From assembly GCA_040901445.1 (NCBI GenBank), contig JBBDYQ010000004.1, positions 20,754 to 84,753 of the forward strand: a stretch of 64,000 nt of DNA. The letters run 5' to 3'. Each line of letters opens with the position of its first letter. Position 1 is the first letter of the stretch. The DNA is from Thermoleophilaceae bacterium (GTDB lineage: Bacteria; Actinomycetota; Thermoleophilia; Solirubrobacterales; Thermoleophilaceae). The notes under the pieces are model-generated. The model was not told the origin of the DNA. It was given only the letters and a program-made list of their open reading frames with translations, and did not search any database. This document shows positions 24,497 through 33,114 of the stretch, in pieces. The position numbers were made by a program, and so were the translations under genes.

Positions 24497-24994
24497 GTGG
24501 ATGCGTCGAGCCTGATCTACCTGGCGAAGGCCGACGGGTTCGCGGACGCCGCCGAATGCGTTGCCCGCCTCTCGGCACCGCCCGCAGTGTGGGCGGAGGT
24601 CGTTGACGCAGGGCGGCACATCGGGGCACCCGAGGTCGGCCGGATCGTGGCTGCCCACGAAGCCGGGTTCCTGGCCCGGGCGGATATGGCCGGCGGATTG
24701 GGCGCGCGCGCGGCCGCGCTCGCGGCCGAGCACAGGCTTGGCCGCGGAGAGAGCGAGGTGCTCGCCGCCGCCCTTCCGGATCAGCCCGTCGTCGTGGATG
24801 AGGCGCGGGCAACCCGCATCGCCCGCTCGCTGGGGCTCGTGCCGATCTCGACGCTGCGGCTGCCGGTGCTCGGCGTTCGCCGGGGCACGCTCGATCCAAC
24901 TCGCGCGCGCGCCTTGCTCCGCAGGCTCGCCGCGGTCACGGGCGCGCGAGCCGACGCCGTGTTCGCCATCGAAGAGCAACTGAGGGAGTCATGA
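24497..24994 (+). CDS. PIN-domain toxin (DUF3368-like)
   Basis: A 165-residue putative RNase toxin. Acidic metal-site residues are seen in order: D2 (VDASSLIYL), E34 (VWAEVV), E85 (GRGESEVLA) and D101 (VVVDEARA). DUF3368 PIN proteins pair with UPF0175 antitoxins, which is what follows here. I chose GTG 24497 because PIN domains open with this strand and a promoter-like hexamer lies just upstream; GTG 24428 would add 23 atypical residues. Its stop overlaps the next start (ATGA). GC content falls a little around this gene, which may mark acquisition. Confidence 0.8.
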   Translation: MDASSLIYLAKADGFADAAECVARLSAPPAVWAEVVDAGRHIGAPEVGRIVAAHEAGFLARADMAGGLGARAAALAAEHRLGRGESEVLAAALPDQPVVVDEARATRIARSLGLVPISTLRLPVLGVRRGTLDPTRARALLRRLAAVTGARADAVFAIEEQLRES

Positions 24995-26109
24995 AGACAG
25001 AGCAGGTGAACATCCGCCTCGAGCCGGCCACCCTGGCCGCCCTCGAACACGTGGCCCGCGCGGAGTCGCTGGATCGCGGCACCGTGATCAGGCGCTTCAT
25101 CGAGTCGTCCATCTACGGGTGGCAACTCGACCGTGCCATCGAGGGTTATCGCCGCGGCGAGTTGACAGTCGGCCGCGCCGCGGAGGAGGCGGGGCTCTCG
25201 CAGTGGGAGCTGATCGACACCGTCAGGGAGCGCGGGATCGCGTACCCCCTGGAGGCGGAAGAGATCCGCGAATGGGCAGCCGCCGGCGACATGTCGAGCG
25301 GAGCGGAGACGCTGCCGGTGAGGCCACCGGCGCCCGGCGGGGTGCTTCTCGTGGGCATCAACCCTGCCCCGGCGTCGGTGGCGGCCGGCCACTACTACCA
25401 GGGCCGCCTCGGCAAGCGGCTGTGGAGGACGCTGGAGCGTTGTGGCCTGCTGGACTCGCCCGTCCCGGGCGCGGAAGACGATGCGTTCGTGCAGGCCGGC
25501 AACGGGCTGGCCGACGTGGTCCGCAGAGCCACGGCGTCGGCTGCGGAGCTGACCAGGGAGGAGCTTCAGGCGGGTGCGGCCGAGTTGCGGGAGGCCATGG
25601 CGGAGTGGCGGCCGCGTCTAGTGCTCTTCGTGTTCAAGGGCGCGGCCGTCGCCGTCCTTGGCACGAAGGCGGTCAAGCCCGGCCGCGGGCCGGAGGTGGA
25701 CGGCGTCCCCTCGTTCCTGCTGGCCCCGCCCTACGAGAGTCGCGAGCGGGCGCGGGGGGTGGAAGCGGAGCTGACGGAATTCGCCGGTGGCGAAGGGGAA
25801 CGGCAAGCCGGTGTCTCCGGTGGCGGGGCCGAGGAGGACCGCAGCCAGACCGTCACGCAGCGCGATCGCGACGACGGTCGCATCCGCTTCCCCGGTTCCG
25901 CCAAGCCCTTCTTCCCGCACGAGCGGGGGCAGGTCGAGGTCGTGCTGCGAGGCACTCGCCTCAGCGGCCGGTGGGATCCCCGCTTCGGCCCTGACAGGGA
26001 GCGCTCAGGGGTCCTGTGCGTCGACGGGGCCCGGCTGCGGGGGCTGGTCGGCGCGGACGAGAGGCTCCGCGTCTCGCGGGGCCTCGGCGGCGTGGTCAGG
26101 CTCGACTAG
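24991..26109 (+). CDS. Ribbon-helix-helix/UPF0175 antitoxin fused to a Mug/TDG-like uracil-DNA glycosylase and a C-terminal unknown domain
   Basis: A 372-residue three-part protein. Residues 1-95 are an antitoxin: a ribbon-helix-helix start (EQVNIRLEPATLAALEHV) and the UPF0175 helix pair (GELTVGRAAEEAGLSQWEL). Residues 115-265 follow E. coli Mug: GINPAPAS (122-129, with catalytic-type Asn124), a GNGLADVV helix and a REELQAGAAELREAM block. The second Mug motif (NPSG) is altered to APPYES. Residues 296-372 form a beta-rich domain (FFPHERGQVEVVLRGTRL, RERSGVLCV) I cannot name. The ATGA overlap couples it to the PIN toxin. No frameshift is needed to join the parts. Confidence 0.78.
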   Translation: MKTEQVNIRLEPATLAALEHVARAESLDRGTVIRRFIESSIYGWQLDRAIEGYRRGELTVGRAAEEAGLSQWELIDTVRERGIAYPLEAEEIREWAAAGDMSSGAETLPVRPPAPGGVLLVGINPAPASVAAGHYYQGRLGKRLWRTLERCGLLDSPVPGAEDDAFVQAGNGLADVVRRATASAAELTREELQAGAAELREAMAEWRPRLVLFVFKGAAVAVLGTKAVKPGRGPEVDGVPSFLLAPPYESRERARGVEAELTEFAGGEGERQAGVSGGGAEEDRSQTVTQRDRDDGRIRFPGSAKPFFPHERGQVEVVLRGTRLSGRWDPRFGPDRERSGVLCVDGARLRGLVGADERLRVSRGLGGVVRLD

Positions 26110-26309
26110 GCGTTCGCCGCGCGCTTGCGCTCGCGGTCGCGCTCTTCGTCGTCGTCCTCGTCGTCGTCGGAGGACATCGTGAGCGCGTTCTTGAACTCGC
26201 GGATGCCCCTGCCTATCGAGCGTCCAGCGTCCGGCAGGCGCTTGGGCCCGAGGACGAGCAGGGCGATGATCAGGATGACGACGAGCTCGAGTGGTCCGAT
26301 GTTCGGCAT
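26106..26309 (-). CDS. tatA: Sec-independent protein translocase subunit TatA/TatE
   Basis: A 67-residue TatA with a single N-terminal membrane helix (IGPLELVVILIIALLVLGPKRLP), the FGxxRLP-type turn, an amphipathic helix (GRSIGRGIREFKNAL) and a charged Asp/Glu tail. It forms the pore for folded proteins. It is the third gene of a run with a cupredoxin and a Tat-signal protein. Its stop overlaps the convergent antitoxin-fusion stop by four bases. Confidence 0.95.
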   Translation of the reverse strand: MPNIGPLELVVILIIALLVLGPKRLPDAGRSIGRGIREFKNALTMSSDDDEDDDEERDRERKRAANA

Positions 26310-26321
26310 GGTCGTCCCAGC

Positions 26322-26675
26322 CTACTCCACGACCTCCACCGTTCCCGTCATGAAGCGGTGGAAGACGCAGAAGTACTGGTAGGTGCCGGGGGTCTCCAGG
26401 GTCACCTCGGCCTGGTCGCCCAGCCCCAGGCGGCCGGTGTCGAAGGGGGCCGGCGCGCCGCTGTCGGCCTCGGCCGTGTGCGGCGCCTCGTCGGCGTTGG
26501 TCCAGGTGATCGTTGCGCCGGCGCGCACGCGGACCGGATCGGGGTCGAACTCGAACCCGGCGATCGTCACGGCCGCGGTGGCGGGAGCGTCGCCGTCGTC
26601 ACCGCCGCCGCAGCCCCCCGCGATGAGAAGGGCCGCGACGGCGGCGACAGCCGCGATGGTGCGACTAGGACGCAC
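26322..26675 (-). CDS. Cupredoxin-domain lipoprotein (plastocyanin-like)
   Basis: A 117-residue exported blue-copper-type protein. The lipobox is LIAGGC, with Cys at about residue 22. Type-1 copper ligands follow in order: His in APHTAE, Cys in YFCVFH, His in the same block, and Met in HRFMTG. It probably shuttles electrons or binds copper outside the membrane. The GTG start overlaps the upstream Tat-signal gene by 11 bases, and tatA follows 12 bases later, so the three are one operon. Confidence 0.92.
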   Translation of the reverse strand: MRPSRTIAAVAAVAALLIAGGCGGGDDGDAPATAAVTIAGFEFDPDPVRVRAGATITWTNADEAPHTAEADSGAPAPFDTGRLGLGDQAEVTLETPGTYQYFCVFHRFMTGTVEVVE

Positions 26676-26892
26676 CTGTCACGAACGCGTCGGGCGAGGG
26701 TTTGAGGATGGCGACGTCGCCCTCGCCACCGCCCGTGTCCGTCGTGCCGGAGCCGGCCGCGTCGTCCTCGTCGTCGTCCCCGCCCGCTGCGAGGAAGACG
26801 GCCGAGCCGCCGACCGTTGTGACCCCGGCGAGGCGGAAGAAGTCCCTGCGGCTGCGCGCGTCGCGTAGCCACAGGTGGTCAGAAGCAGGCAT
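26665..26892 (-). CDS. Short Tat-signal protein, possibly a truncated ferritin-like protein
   Basis: A 75-residue protein with a strong twin-arginine signal (SRRDFFRLAG, then VTTVGGSAVFLAA) and a very short acidic, Gly-rich mature part ending GDVAILKPSPDAFVTGAS. In related actinobacteria such signals precede ferritin-like four-helix domains that begin GDxAILN. Here the sequence stops within that region, so this may be a broken gene or a small Tat-exported peptide. The ATG 26892 has GGTCGAGAG upstream. Coupled to the cupredoxin gene. Confidence 0.6.
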   Translation of the reverse strand: MPASDHLWLRDARSRRDFFRLAGVTTVGGSAVFLAAGGDDDEDDAAGSGTTDTGGGEGDVAILKPSPDAFVTGAS

Positions 26893-26979
26893 CTCTCGAC
26901 CGTCCCCCTTGGTTTGCCGACTCACTGTGGCGGTCTTTCGCAGGGGCGGACCCCCCGGATCATTAGCCTTCGCGCCAAC

Positions 26980-27366
26980 ATGCGGATGACACGATCGCAG
27001 TGGGACGCGCTGGTGGAGCACGCGCGCGAGGAGGCGCCCAACGAGTGCTGCGGCTGGCTGCGCGCCGGCGACGGCGTCGTCGAGGAGGTCATCCGGGCGG
27101 CCAACGAGCGCAGCTCGCCGTACGGCTACACCCTCGACGCCGCCACGCTGTTCGCCACCTACCAGGCGGAGGAGGCCGGCGCCGAGATCGGGATCTACCA
27201 TTCGCACCCGCGCAGCCCGGCCGAGCCGTCGCAGACCGACATCAACCTGGCCAACTACCCGCACTGGACCTACCTCATCGTCTCGCTCCAGGACGAGCCG
27301 GTGGTGCGCGCCTGGCGCATCGACGACGGGCGCGTCGAGGAAGAGGAGATTGTCCTCGACGGCTGA
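26980..27366 (+). CDS. mec: JAMM-family metalloprotease, Mec+ type (CysO-cysteine peptidase)
   Basis: A 128-residue zinc isopeptidase. The complete JAMM set is present: E22 (NECCGW), then H74-S-H76-P, S84 and D87 (YHSHP-x6-S-x2-D). In mycobacteria Mec+ cuts cysteine from the CysO-cysteine adduct. Given the GGS end of CysO here, it may also trim that Ser. The start is ATG 26980; ATG 26986 is also possible. The next gene starts inside its last codons. Confidence 0.9.
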   Translation: MRMTRSQWDALVEHAREEAPNECCGWLRAGDGVVEEVIRAANERSSPYGYTLDAATLFATYQAEEAGAEIGIYHSHPRSPAEPSQTDINLANYPHWTYLIVSLQDEPVVRAWRIDDGRVEEEEIVLDG

Positions 27367-27835
27367 GTGCCCGTCGTGCGGCTCGGTGTTTCCCGCCACC
27401 GAGCGCTTCTGCGCGGAGTGTGGGATGCCGCTGCTTCCGGTCGAGGAGGCCTCTCGCGAGAGCGAGGCGCGCAGGTGGGCGCGGAAGATCGACCCGGCCT
27501 ACGCCGAGGGCCGCCTCGTGCGCGTGGCCTTCGCGAACAACCAGGCCGAGGCCGAGCTGATCCAGGGGCTGCTGCTCGAGGAGGGCATCCCCAGCATGCT
27601 CCGCCGAAGCGGCGGCTTCGACGTGCCGGACTTCCTCGCCGCCGGGCCGCGCGACGTGCTCGCCCCCGAGTCGGGCGCAGCGGCGGCCCGCGACCTCCTC
27701 CAGGCCGCCGACCTGAGCGAGCTCGCGGCGGGCACCGGCCCGCAGGGGGACCCGCCCCGGCTCACGCTGGTGATCGCCGTCCTCGCCGGCGGCTTTGCCA
27801 CGGCCGTGCTCGCCTGGCTGCTGCTCGGCGCGTGA
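27350..27835 (+). CDS. Zinc-ribbon/DUF2007-like membrane-anchored protein
   Basis: A 161-residue protein. Residues 7-26 form a zinc ribbon (CPSC...CAEC). The middle (about 55-115) resembles DUF2007, a putative signal-transducing domain (VRVAFANNQAEAELIQGLLLEEGIP). One C-terminal membrane helix follows (TLVIAVLAGGFATAVLAWLLLG). The start is TTG 27350, within the Mec+ gene; the first zinc Cys soon after leaves no later choice. Coupled to mec, but no link in function is evident. Confidence 0.75.
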   Translation: MSSTAECPSCGSVFPATERFCAECGMPLLPVEEASRESEARRWARKIDPAYAEGRLVRVAFANNQAEAELIQGLLLEEGIPSMLRRSGGFDVPDFLAAGPRDVLAPESGAAAARDLLQAADLSELAAGTGPQGDPPRLTLVIAVLAGGFATAVLAWLLLGA

Positions 27836-27870
27836 CTGGCCGGGCGGCCAGTGGCCGGTATAACTTCGCC

Positions 27871-29132
<1,262 letters not shown>

Positions 29133-29136
<4 letters not shown>

Positions 29137-30263
29137 TCGACGCCACCCTGTCCCGCTCCACCGACCTCAGCCTGAGCGACGAGCAGCGCCACTTCGTCGA
29201 GTCCATCCGCGACTTCTGCGCGCGCGAGCAGGCGCTCGGCTTCGAGGAGACCACCCAGCGCCTGGGCGAGCTCGGCTGGTGGGGCCTGAACATCGACGGG
29301 GCCTACGGCGGCTCTGAGGGCAGCTTCCTCGACGCCACGCTCTTCCTGGAGGAGACCGCCCGCGGGCAGTCCGAGCCCTCCGGCGCCTACGGCGTCACGC
29401 TCATCGTCGTCGGGCAGCTCAACAAGTTCGGCACCGAGGAGCAGAAGCAGGACCTTCTCGGGCGCGTGGCCAAGGGCGGGGTGCTGGCCATCGCGATGTC
29501 GGAGCCCGAGGCCGGCTCCGACGTGGGCTCGCTGCGCACCAAGGCCCGCCTCGAGGATGGGGAGTGGGTGCTCGACGGCTCCAAGATGTGGTGCTCGTAC
29601 GCCCACAAGTCCAGCCACATCCTGGTGGTCTGCCGCACGCAGCAGAGCGAGAACAAGCACGAGGGCCTCTCGATGATCTTCGTCCCCCGCGACGCCGAGG
29701 GCCTCACGGTCACGCCGATCCCCACGCTCGGGGGCGAGGAGACCAACGAGCTTCACCTCGACGGCGTGCGCGTGCCCGAGGGCGCGCTGCTGGGCACCGA
29801 CGGCAACGGCTGGATCCAGCTCATGGCGGGGCTCAACAACGAGCGGGTGATCCTCGCCGCACAGGCGCTCGGCCTGGCGCAGCGGGCGTTCGACGACGCC
29901 CTTGCCTACGTGAAGGAGCGCAAGCAGTTCGGGCGGCCGATCGGCTCCTTCCAGGCGCAGCAGCACCGCTTCGCGCAGCTCGCCACCGAGCTGGCCCAGG
30001 CGCGGCTGCTGGTGCGCTGGGTCGCCGGCCTCACGGACGAGGATCCCGGGCGGATGCTGCCCCAGGAGGCCTCCATGGCCAAGCTCGCCTGCACCGAGCT
30101 GGCCAAGAAGTGCGCGCTGGAGGGCATGCAGGCGATGGGCGGCTACGGCTACGCCACCGAGTACCCGATGGAGCGCCACCTGCGCAACGCGGTGGTCACC
30201 ACGATCTTCGGCGGCACGTCGGAGATCCAGAAGAACATCATCGCCAAGACACTCGGGCTCTAG
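29133..30263 (+). CDS. Acyl-CoA dehydrogenase (second of a coupled pair)
   Basis: A 376-residue acyl-CoA dehydrogenase with the standard three-domain layout: N-terminal helices, the beta domain (AIAMSEPEAGSDVGSL, LDGSKMWCSYA) and C-terminal helices with FGGTSEIQKNIIAKTLGL at the end. It starts at GTG 29133, overlapping the previous stop. Heteromeric acyl-CoA dehydrogenases made from two adjacent genes are known in actinobacterial sterol degradation; that is a possibility here, not shown. Confidence 0.94.
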
Positions 30264-30278
30264 CAGCCGGCGCAGCGG

Positions 30279-31055
30279 TCAGCGCCGTCGCCGGCGCGAG
30301 CGATCCTGGCCGGCCGCGAAGGCCGCCAGGTGCTCGCGCCAGGCCGCCTCGACCTCGAGGAACGGCAGCTCGAAGGCGCGCTCGATGGCGCCGCGCGCGC
30401 CGCCCTCGTCCAGCGAGGAGGCCAGCGCCACGCAGGCGAGGGACCCGGCCGCGCGGTCCAGCAGGCCGTAGACCGTGCCGCCCAGCACCAGCGCGTCGCG
30501 CGCCGACGGCGGGAAGCCGGGCTTGCCGCCCTCGCGCAGGCGGCGCGCCACCGCAGGGCGCAGGTGTGGCACCTGTCCCGAGAACCACGTGGCCGCCCCC
30601 TCCACCAGCCAGGCCCAGCGCAGGTAGCGGGGGAAGCCGCGCAGGCCGAACGGCGGCGGCAGCGCGGGATTGTTGGCGGCCACCACGAGGTGCGCGTACT
30701 CGTGCAGCGGCGCCAGCTCCAGCGCCTCGCGCGAGCCGGGCGCGCCGGATGCCAGTCGCTCGAGAGCGGCGGGGGCGAGCACGTGTATCTCGCGCTGGGA
30801 GAACCAGCCGGCGAAGTAGCGCCGGCTTGCCGGCGCCGCGAGCCAGCGGGCCAGCGGGAGCCAGGGGTGGGCGAGGGCGAGCTGCCACGGGCCGGGGTGG
30901 ACGATGGCCGTCACCTCCTCGGGCAGGGCGACGAAGCGCGAGCCGATCTCCTCGCGGAACTCCTCGAGCCGCTCGAGCACCCGCGACGCCGCCTCGGCAT
31001 CGTCGGACTCATGCCGAGCGGAGAACGACGGCGACTGCATCTCGACCCAGGCCAC
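30279..31055 (-). CDS. Putative gluzincin metallopeptidase (peptidase MA-like)
   Basis: A 258-residue protein with an HExxH-type zinc motif, HEYAH (about residues 118-122), followed by the downstream Glu in LVEGAATWFSGQ at the usual gluzincin distance. The N-terminal segment (WVEMQSPSFSARHES) is the start of the MA-like fold, so I chose GTG 31055; ATG 31040 would drop it by five residues. No signal peptide. The basic tail ends in Arg repeats. Its target is unknown. Confidence 0.75.
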   Translation of the reverse strand: MAWVEMQSPSFSARHESDDAEAASRVLERLEEFREEIGSRFVALPEEVTAIVHPGPWQLALAHPWLPLARWLAAPASRRYFAGWFSQREIHVLAPAALERLASGAPGSREALELAPLHEYAHLVVAANNPALPPPFGLRGFPRYLRWAWLVEGAATWFSGQVPHLRPAVARRLREGGKPGFPPSARDALVLGGTVYGLLDRAAGSLACVALASSLDEGGARGAIERAFELPFLEVEAAWREHLAAFAAGQDRSRRRRR

Positions 31056-31099
31056 TCTCGCATTCTCGCGCGTCCCGGCTGGGTGGCCCGGCCGGGGCC

Positions 31100-31687
31100 T
31101 CAGTCGCTGCGCCGGCGCTCGCGGTAGCTGCGCGCCTTTGCGCGGTTGCCGCAGACCTCCATCGTGCACCACTGCTTCGAGCGGTTGCGGGACTGGTCGT
31201 AGAAGGCCCACATGCAGTCATGTGCGGGACAGGCCTTGAGGCGCTCGAAGCTGCCGTCCGACATCGAGCGGAACACGATCCCGAGGAGCACCCCGAGCGC
31301 GGCGGGCACGCCCGAGCCGGCGGGGGCCAGGGTGCCGGCGGCGTCGTGGCCGAAGCGCACGAGCACCGGCCCCGCAAGCGCGGCGCTGTTGAGCGTGTCG
31401 ATCGCTTCGGGGTCGGCCTCGGCCCCGTTGTGGGCCAGGAGGAGGCTGCGCAGCGCCTCGCGGACCTCCAGCGCGAGCCGGAGGTCCGCCTCGCTCACGG
31501 GTTCGCCGGGCGCGAGCAGCCCGCGCTGCGCCAGCCAGTCGCGCAGGGCCGCCGGCGTGGGCAGCTCCTCGGACCCGTCCTCCCAATCGATGGTGTTCAC
31601 GAGCTGCCTGACGAGCTCGAGCTCCCCGGGGGCCGGGTCGCGGCGGTCGGCGTCGTTTGCCGGGGGGATGTTCAGGTGCTGAGCCAT
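31100..31687 (-). CDS. CGNR zinc-finger transcriptional regulator (ABATE domain)
   Basis: A 195-residue regulator. The N-terminal ABATE-type helical domain spans about residues 20-140. The C-terminal CGNR zinc finger has C154, C159, C175 and the C-G-N-R core (CTMEVCGNRAKARSYRERR), which binds DNA. The ligand is unknown. A minus-strand promoter (ATGACA, 17-base gap, TATAAC) lies 20 bases upstream of the start and faces a divergent promoter, so it may regulate both itself and the 31831 gene. Confidence 0.9.
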   Translation of the reverse strand: MAQHLNIPPANDADRRDPAPGELELVRQLVNTIDWEDGSEELPTPAALRDWLAQRGLLAPGEPVSEADLRLALEVREALRSLLLAHNGAEADPEAIDTLNSAALAGPVLVRFGHDAAGTLAPAGSGVPAALGVLLGIVFRSMSDGSFERLKACPAHDCMWAFYDQSRNRSKQWCTMEVCGNRAKARSYRERRRSD

Positions 31688-31713
31688 GGCCTCACGAAGG
31701 TTATGCCCGGTGC

Positions 31714-31742
31714 GTTATATCGGCAGAAGGTCATCGTGTCAT
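31714..31742 (-). promoter_or_regulatory. Promoter of the CGNR regulator
   Basis: On the minus strand, -35 ATGACA (31742-31737), a 17-base spacer and -10 TATAAC (31719-31714). The start codon at 31687 leaves a leader of about 20 bases. Confidence 0.6.
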
Positions 31743-31757
31743 CACCAGCATAATCAC

Positions 31758-31786
31758 TTGACAGGTGACGATCACCAGTGTAGCCT
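31758..31786 (+). promoter_or_regulatory. Divergent promoter with operator-like repeats
   Basis: TTGACA (31758-31763), 17-base spacer, TAGCCT (31781-31786): close to the vegetative consensus. The spacer holds GGTGA-CGA-TCACC, and ATCACCAG occurs at 31741 and again at 31771, exactly 30 bases apart. These are candidate sites for the CGNR regulator. Confidence 0.65.
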
Positions 31787-31830
31787 TGTTGCTGGTTAGC
31801 AGACCAAAGCCAGGAAGCCGGAGGCCAGTC

Positions 31831-32319
31831 ATGAATCCCTCGCACCTCACCACCAGCGCCGTCAAGTCCCACGTCGACGAAGCGCGCCGCCGCGCCGACG
31901 CCTCCCGGCGCGCGGGCGAGGCCCGCTCCCTCCGCAGGGGCCTCGCCCGCCCCGCGCCCGTCGACCCGGCGGCATACAGCGAGCACGTCGTGATCCGGTC
32001 GGCGGGACCGTGGGACGACGCCGCGCTCGTGCGCCTCGCCGAGCTCGACAGCTCGCGGCTCCCCCGCGGCGAGAAGCTCGTCGCGGAGGTCCGGGGGGAG
32101 CTCATCGCCGCCGTGGGCATGGCCGACGGCCGCGCAGTGGCCGACCCGTTCCGCTCCACCGCCGACGTGGTGGGGCTGCTCCGGATGCGCGCCGGCCAGC
32201 TGCGCGCGCTGCCGGGCGGCAACGGCTCGGGCGGCGCGGCCGCCGTGGTGCGCGATCGCCTGCGGGCCGTGATGCGCCAGCGCCACGGCAGCATGAACGT
32301 CCCGGAGTACCCCCTGTAG
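31831..32319 (+). CDS. Small protein with a truncated GNAT-like domain
   Basis: A 162-residue protein. The first 45 residues are helical and Arg-rich. Residues 50-120 look like the opening strands and helix of an acetyltransferase (VVIRSAGPWDDAALVRLAELDS, then ELIAAVGMADGRAVADPFR). The acetyl-CoA-binding loop is absent, so activity is doubtful. Such truncated GNAT-like proteins are common in actinobacteria and their role is unknown. It is driven by a strong promoter and probably controlled by the CGNR regulator. Confidence 0.7.
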   Translation: MNPSHLTTSAVKSHVDEARRRADASRRAGEARSLRRGLARPAPVDPAAYSEHVVIRSAGPWDDAALVRLAELDSSRLPRGEKLVAEVRGELIAAVGMADGRAVADPFRSTADVVGLLRMRAGQLRALPGGNGSGGAAAVVRDRLRAVMRQRHGSMNVPEYPL

Positions 32320-32348
32320 GGGGGCGGTCCGGGACGTTCGACGGTGGA

Positions 32349-32978
32349 TCAGGCGAGGACGGGGACGGCTTCCGAGGCGATGGCCTCGATCTCCGCCGCG
32401 GCGCGCTCGAACTCGTCGTCCGAGAGCACCGGGGTGCCCTCGAAGGGGAGGTCGCGGTGGAGCTCGATCCACGAGCGGCAGCCGTGGTACTCGGGGCGGA
32501 CCTTGACCGTCACCGGACGCGGGATGCGGAAGGTGCGCAGCAGGATCACGTGGAGCGGATGGCGGCGCTTCCAGGCCAGCCGCTTCTCGGCGTAGTCGGG
32601 CGTCCACACGTAGTACGGCGACAGTGCGTCGATACAGCGCGGATCGGTGACGAGATAGCTCGCCGACACCTCGGCCCAGGCGCGGATGCGCACCCGGTCG
32701 GGCTGGGGGATGCCGCCGTCCTGCACCAGCGCGGCGGCCGGCGGCTCACCTTCGGCCCAGACGCCCTCTTCCAGTGCGCGCCCCAGCTCGGGGACGTGGG
32801 AGTCGCGGACGAGGTCGTTCTGCTGGTGGTCGAACGTGGGGTAGAGGAAGAACTGGTCGTGTTCGATCTCGAAGTGGCGCTCGGGCTCGCGGATCCCGCC
32901 CTTGCGGAGCGTGATGAGCTGCTCGCCCTCGGCAAGGGCGCGCACCGTGACGGCCCACTCTTTGAAAGCAATTGGCAT
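32349..32978 (-). CDS. DUF1802-family protein
   Basis: A 209-residue protein of unknown function. It has the family's conserved N-terminal features (WAVTVRALAEGEQLITLRKGGI and the later FFLYPTFDHQQ). No catalytic residues are known for the family. The start ATG 32978 has a GGAGG site 12 bases upstream, and a good promoter (TTGAAA, 16-base gap, TACAAT) lies at 33070-33043. A perfect TGTGA-N6-TCACA operator lies about 67 bases upstream of the predicted transcription start. Confidence 0.85.
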   Translation of the reverse strand: MPIAFKEWAVTVRALAEGEQLITLRKGGIREPERHFEIEHDQFFLYPTFDHQQNDLVRDSHVPELGRALEEGVWAEGEPPAAALVQDGGIPQPDRVRIRAWAEVSASYLVTDPRCIDALSPYYVWTPDYAEKRLAWKRRHPLHVILLRTFRIPRPVTVKVRPEYHGCRSWIELHRDLPFEGTPVLSDDEFERAAAEIEAIASEAVPVLA

Positions 32979-33042
32979 TGAAAGGAAAACCTCCGGGGCG
33001 CCGGGAGTAGAACAACGAGGGGGTCCGGCGCGGCGGGGGTCG

Positions 33043-33070
33043 ATTGTACGTAACAGATTGCAACTTTCAA
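33043..33070 (-). promoter_or_regulatory. Promoter of the DUF1802 gene
   Basis: Minus strand: -35 TTGAAA (33070-33065), 16-base spacer, -10 TACAAT (33048-33043). It lies in a locally AT-rich stretch, unusual in this window. Confidence 0.65.
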
Positions 33071-33092
33071 GTGCTTTCCCGCTGGTGGCGCG

Positions 33093-33114
33093 CTATGTGA
33101 CGGCCGTCACATAG
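33093..33114. promoter_or_regulatory. 22-base perfect palindrome with a CRP-type core
   Basis: CTATGTGACGG and its exact complement. The inside reads TGTGA-CGGCCG-TCACA, the CRP/GlxR consensus. It overlaps the stop codon of the dehydrogenase gene and sits about 67 bases before the predicted start of DUF1802 transcription, a class I activator position. It could instead be a terminator hairpin of the dehydrogenase operon. Confidence 0.55.

Noticed and set aside
24991..26109. Antitoxin and glycosylase as two genes joined by a sequencing error
   Set aside because: The frame is continuous through the linker (95-115) with no upstream start signal or ribosome site for a separate glycosylase gene. 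Resequencing would settle it.
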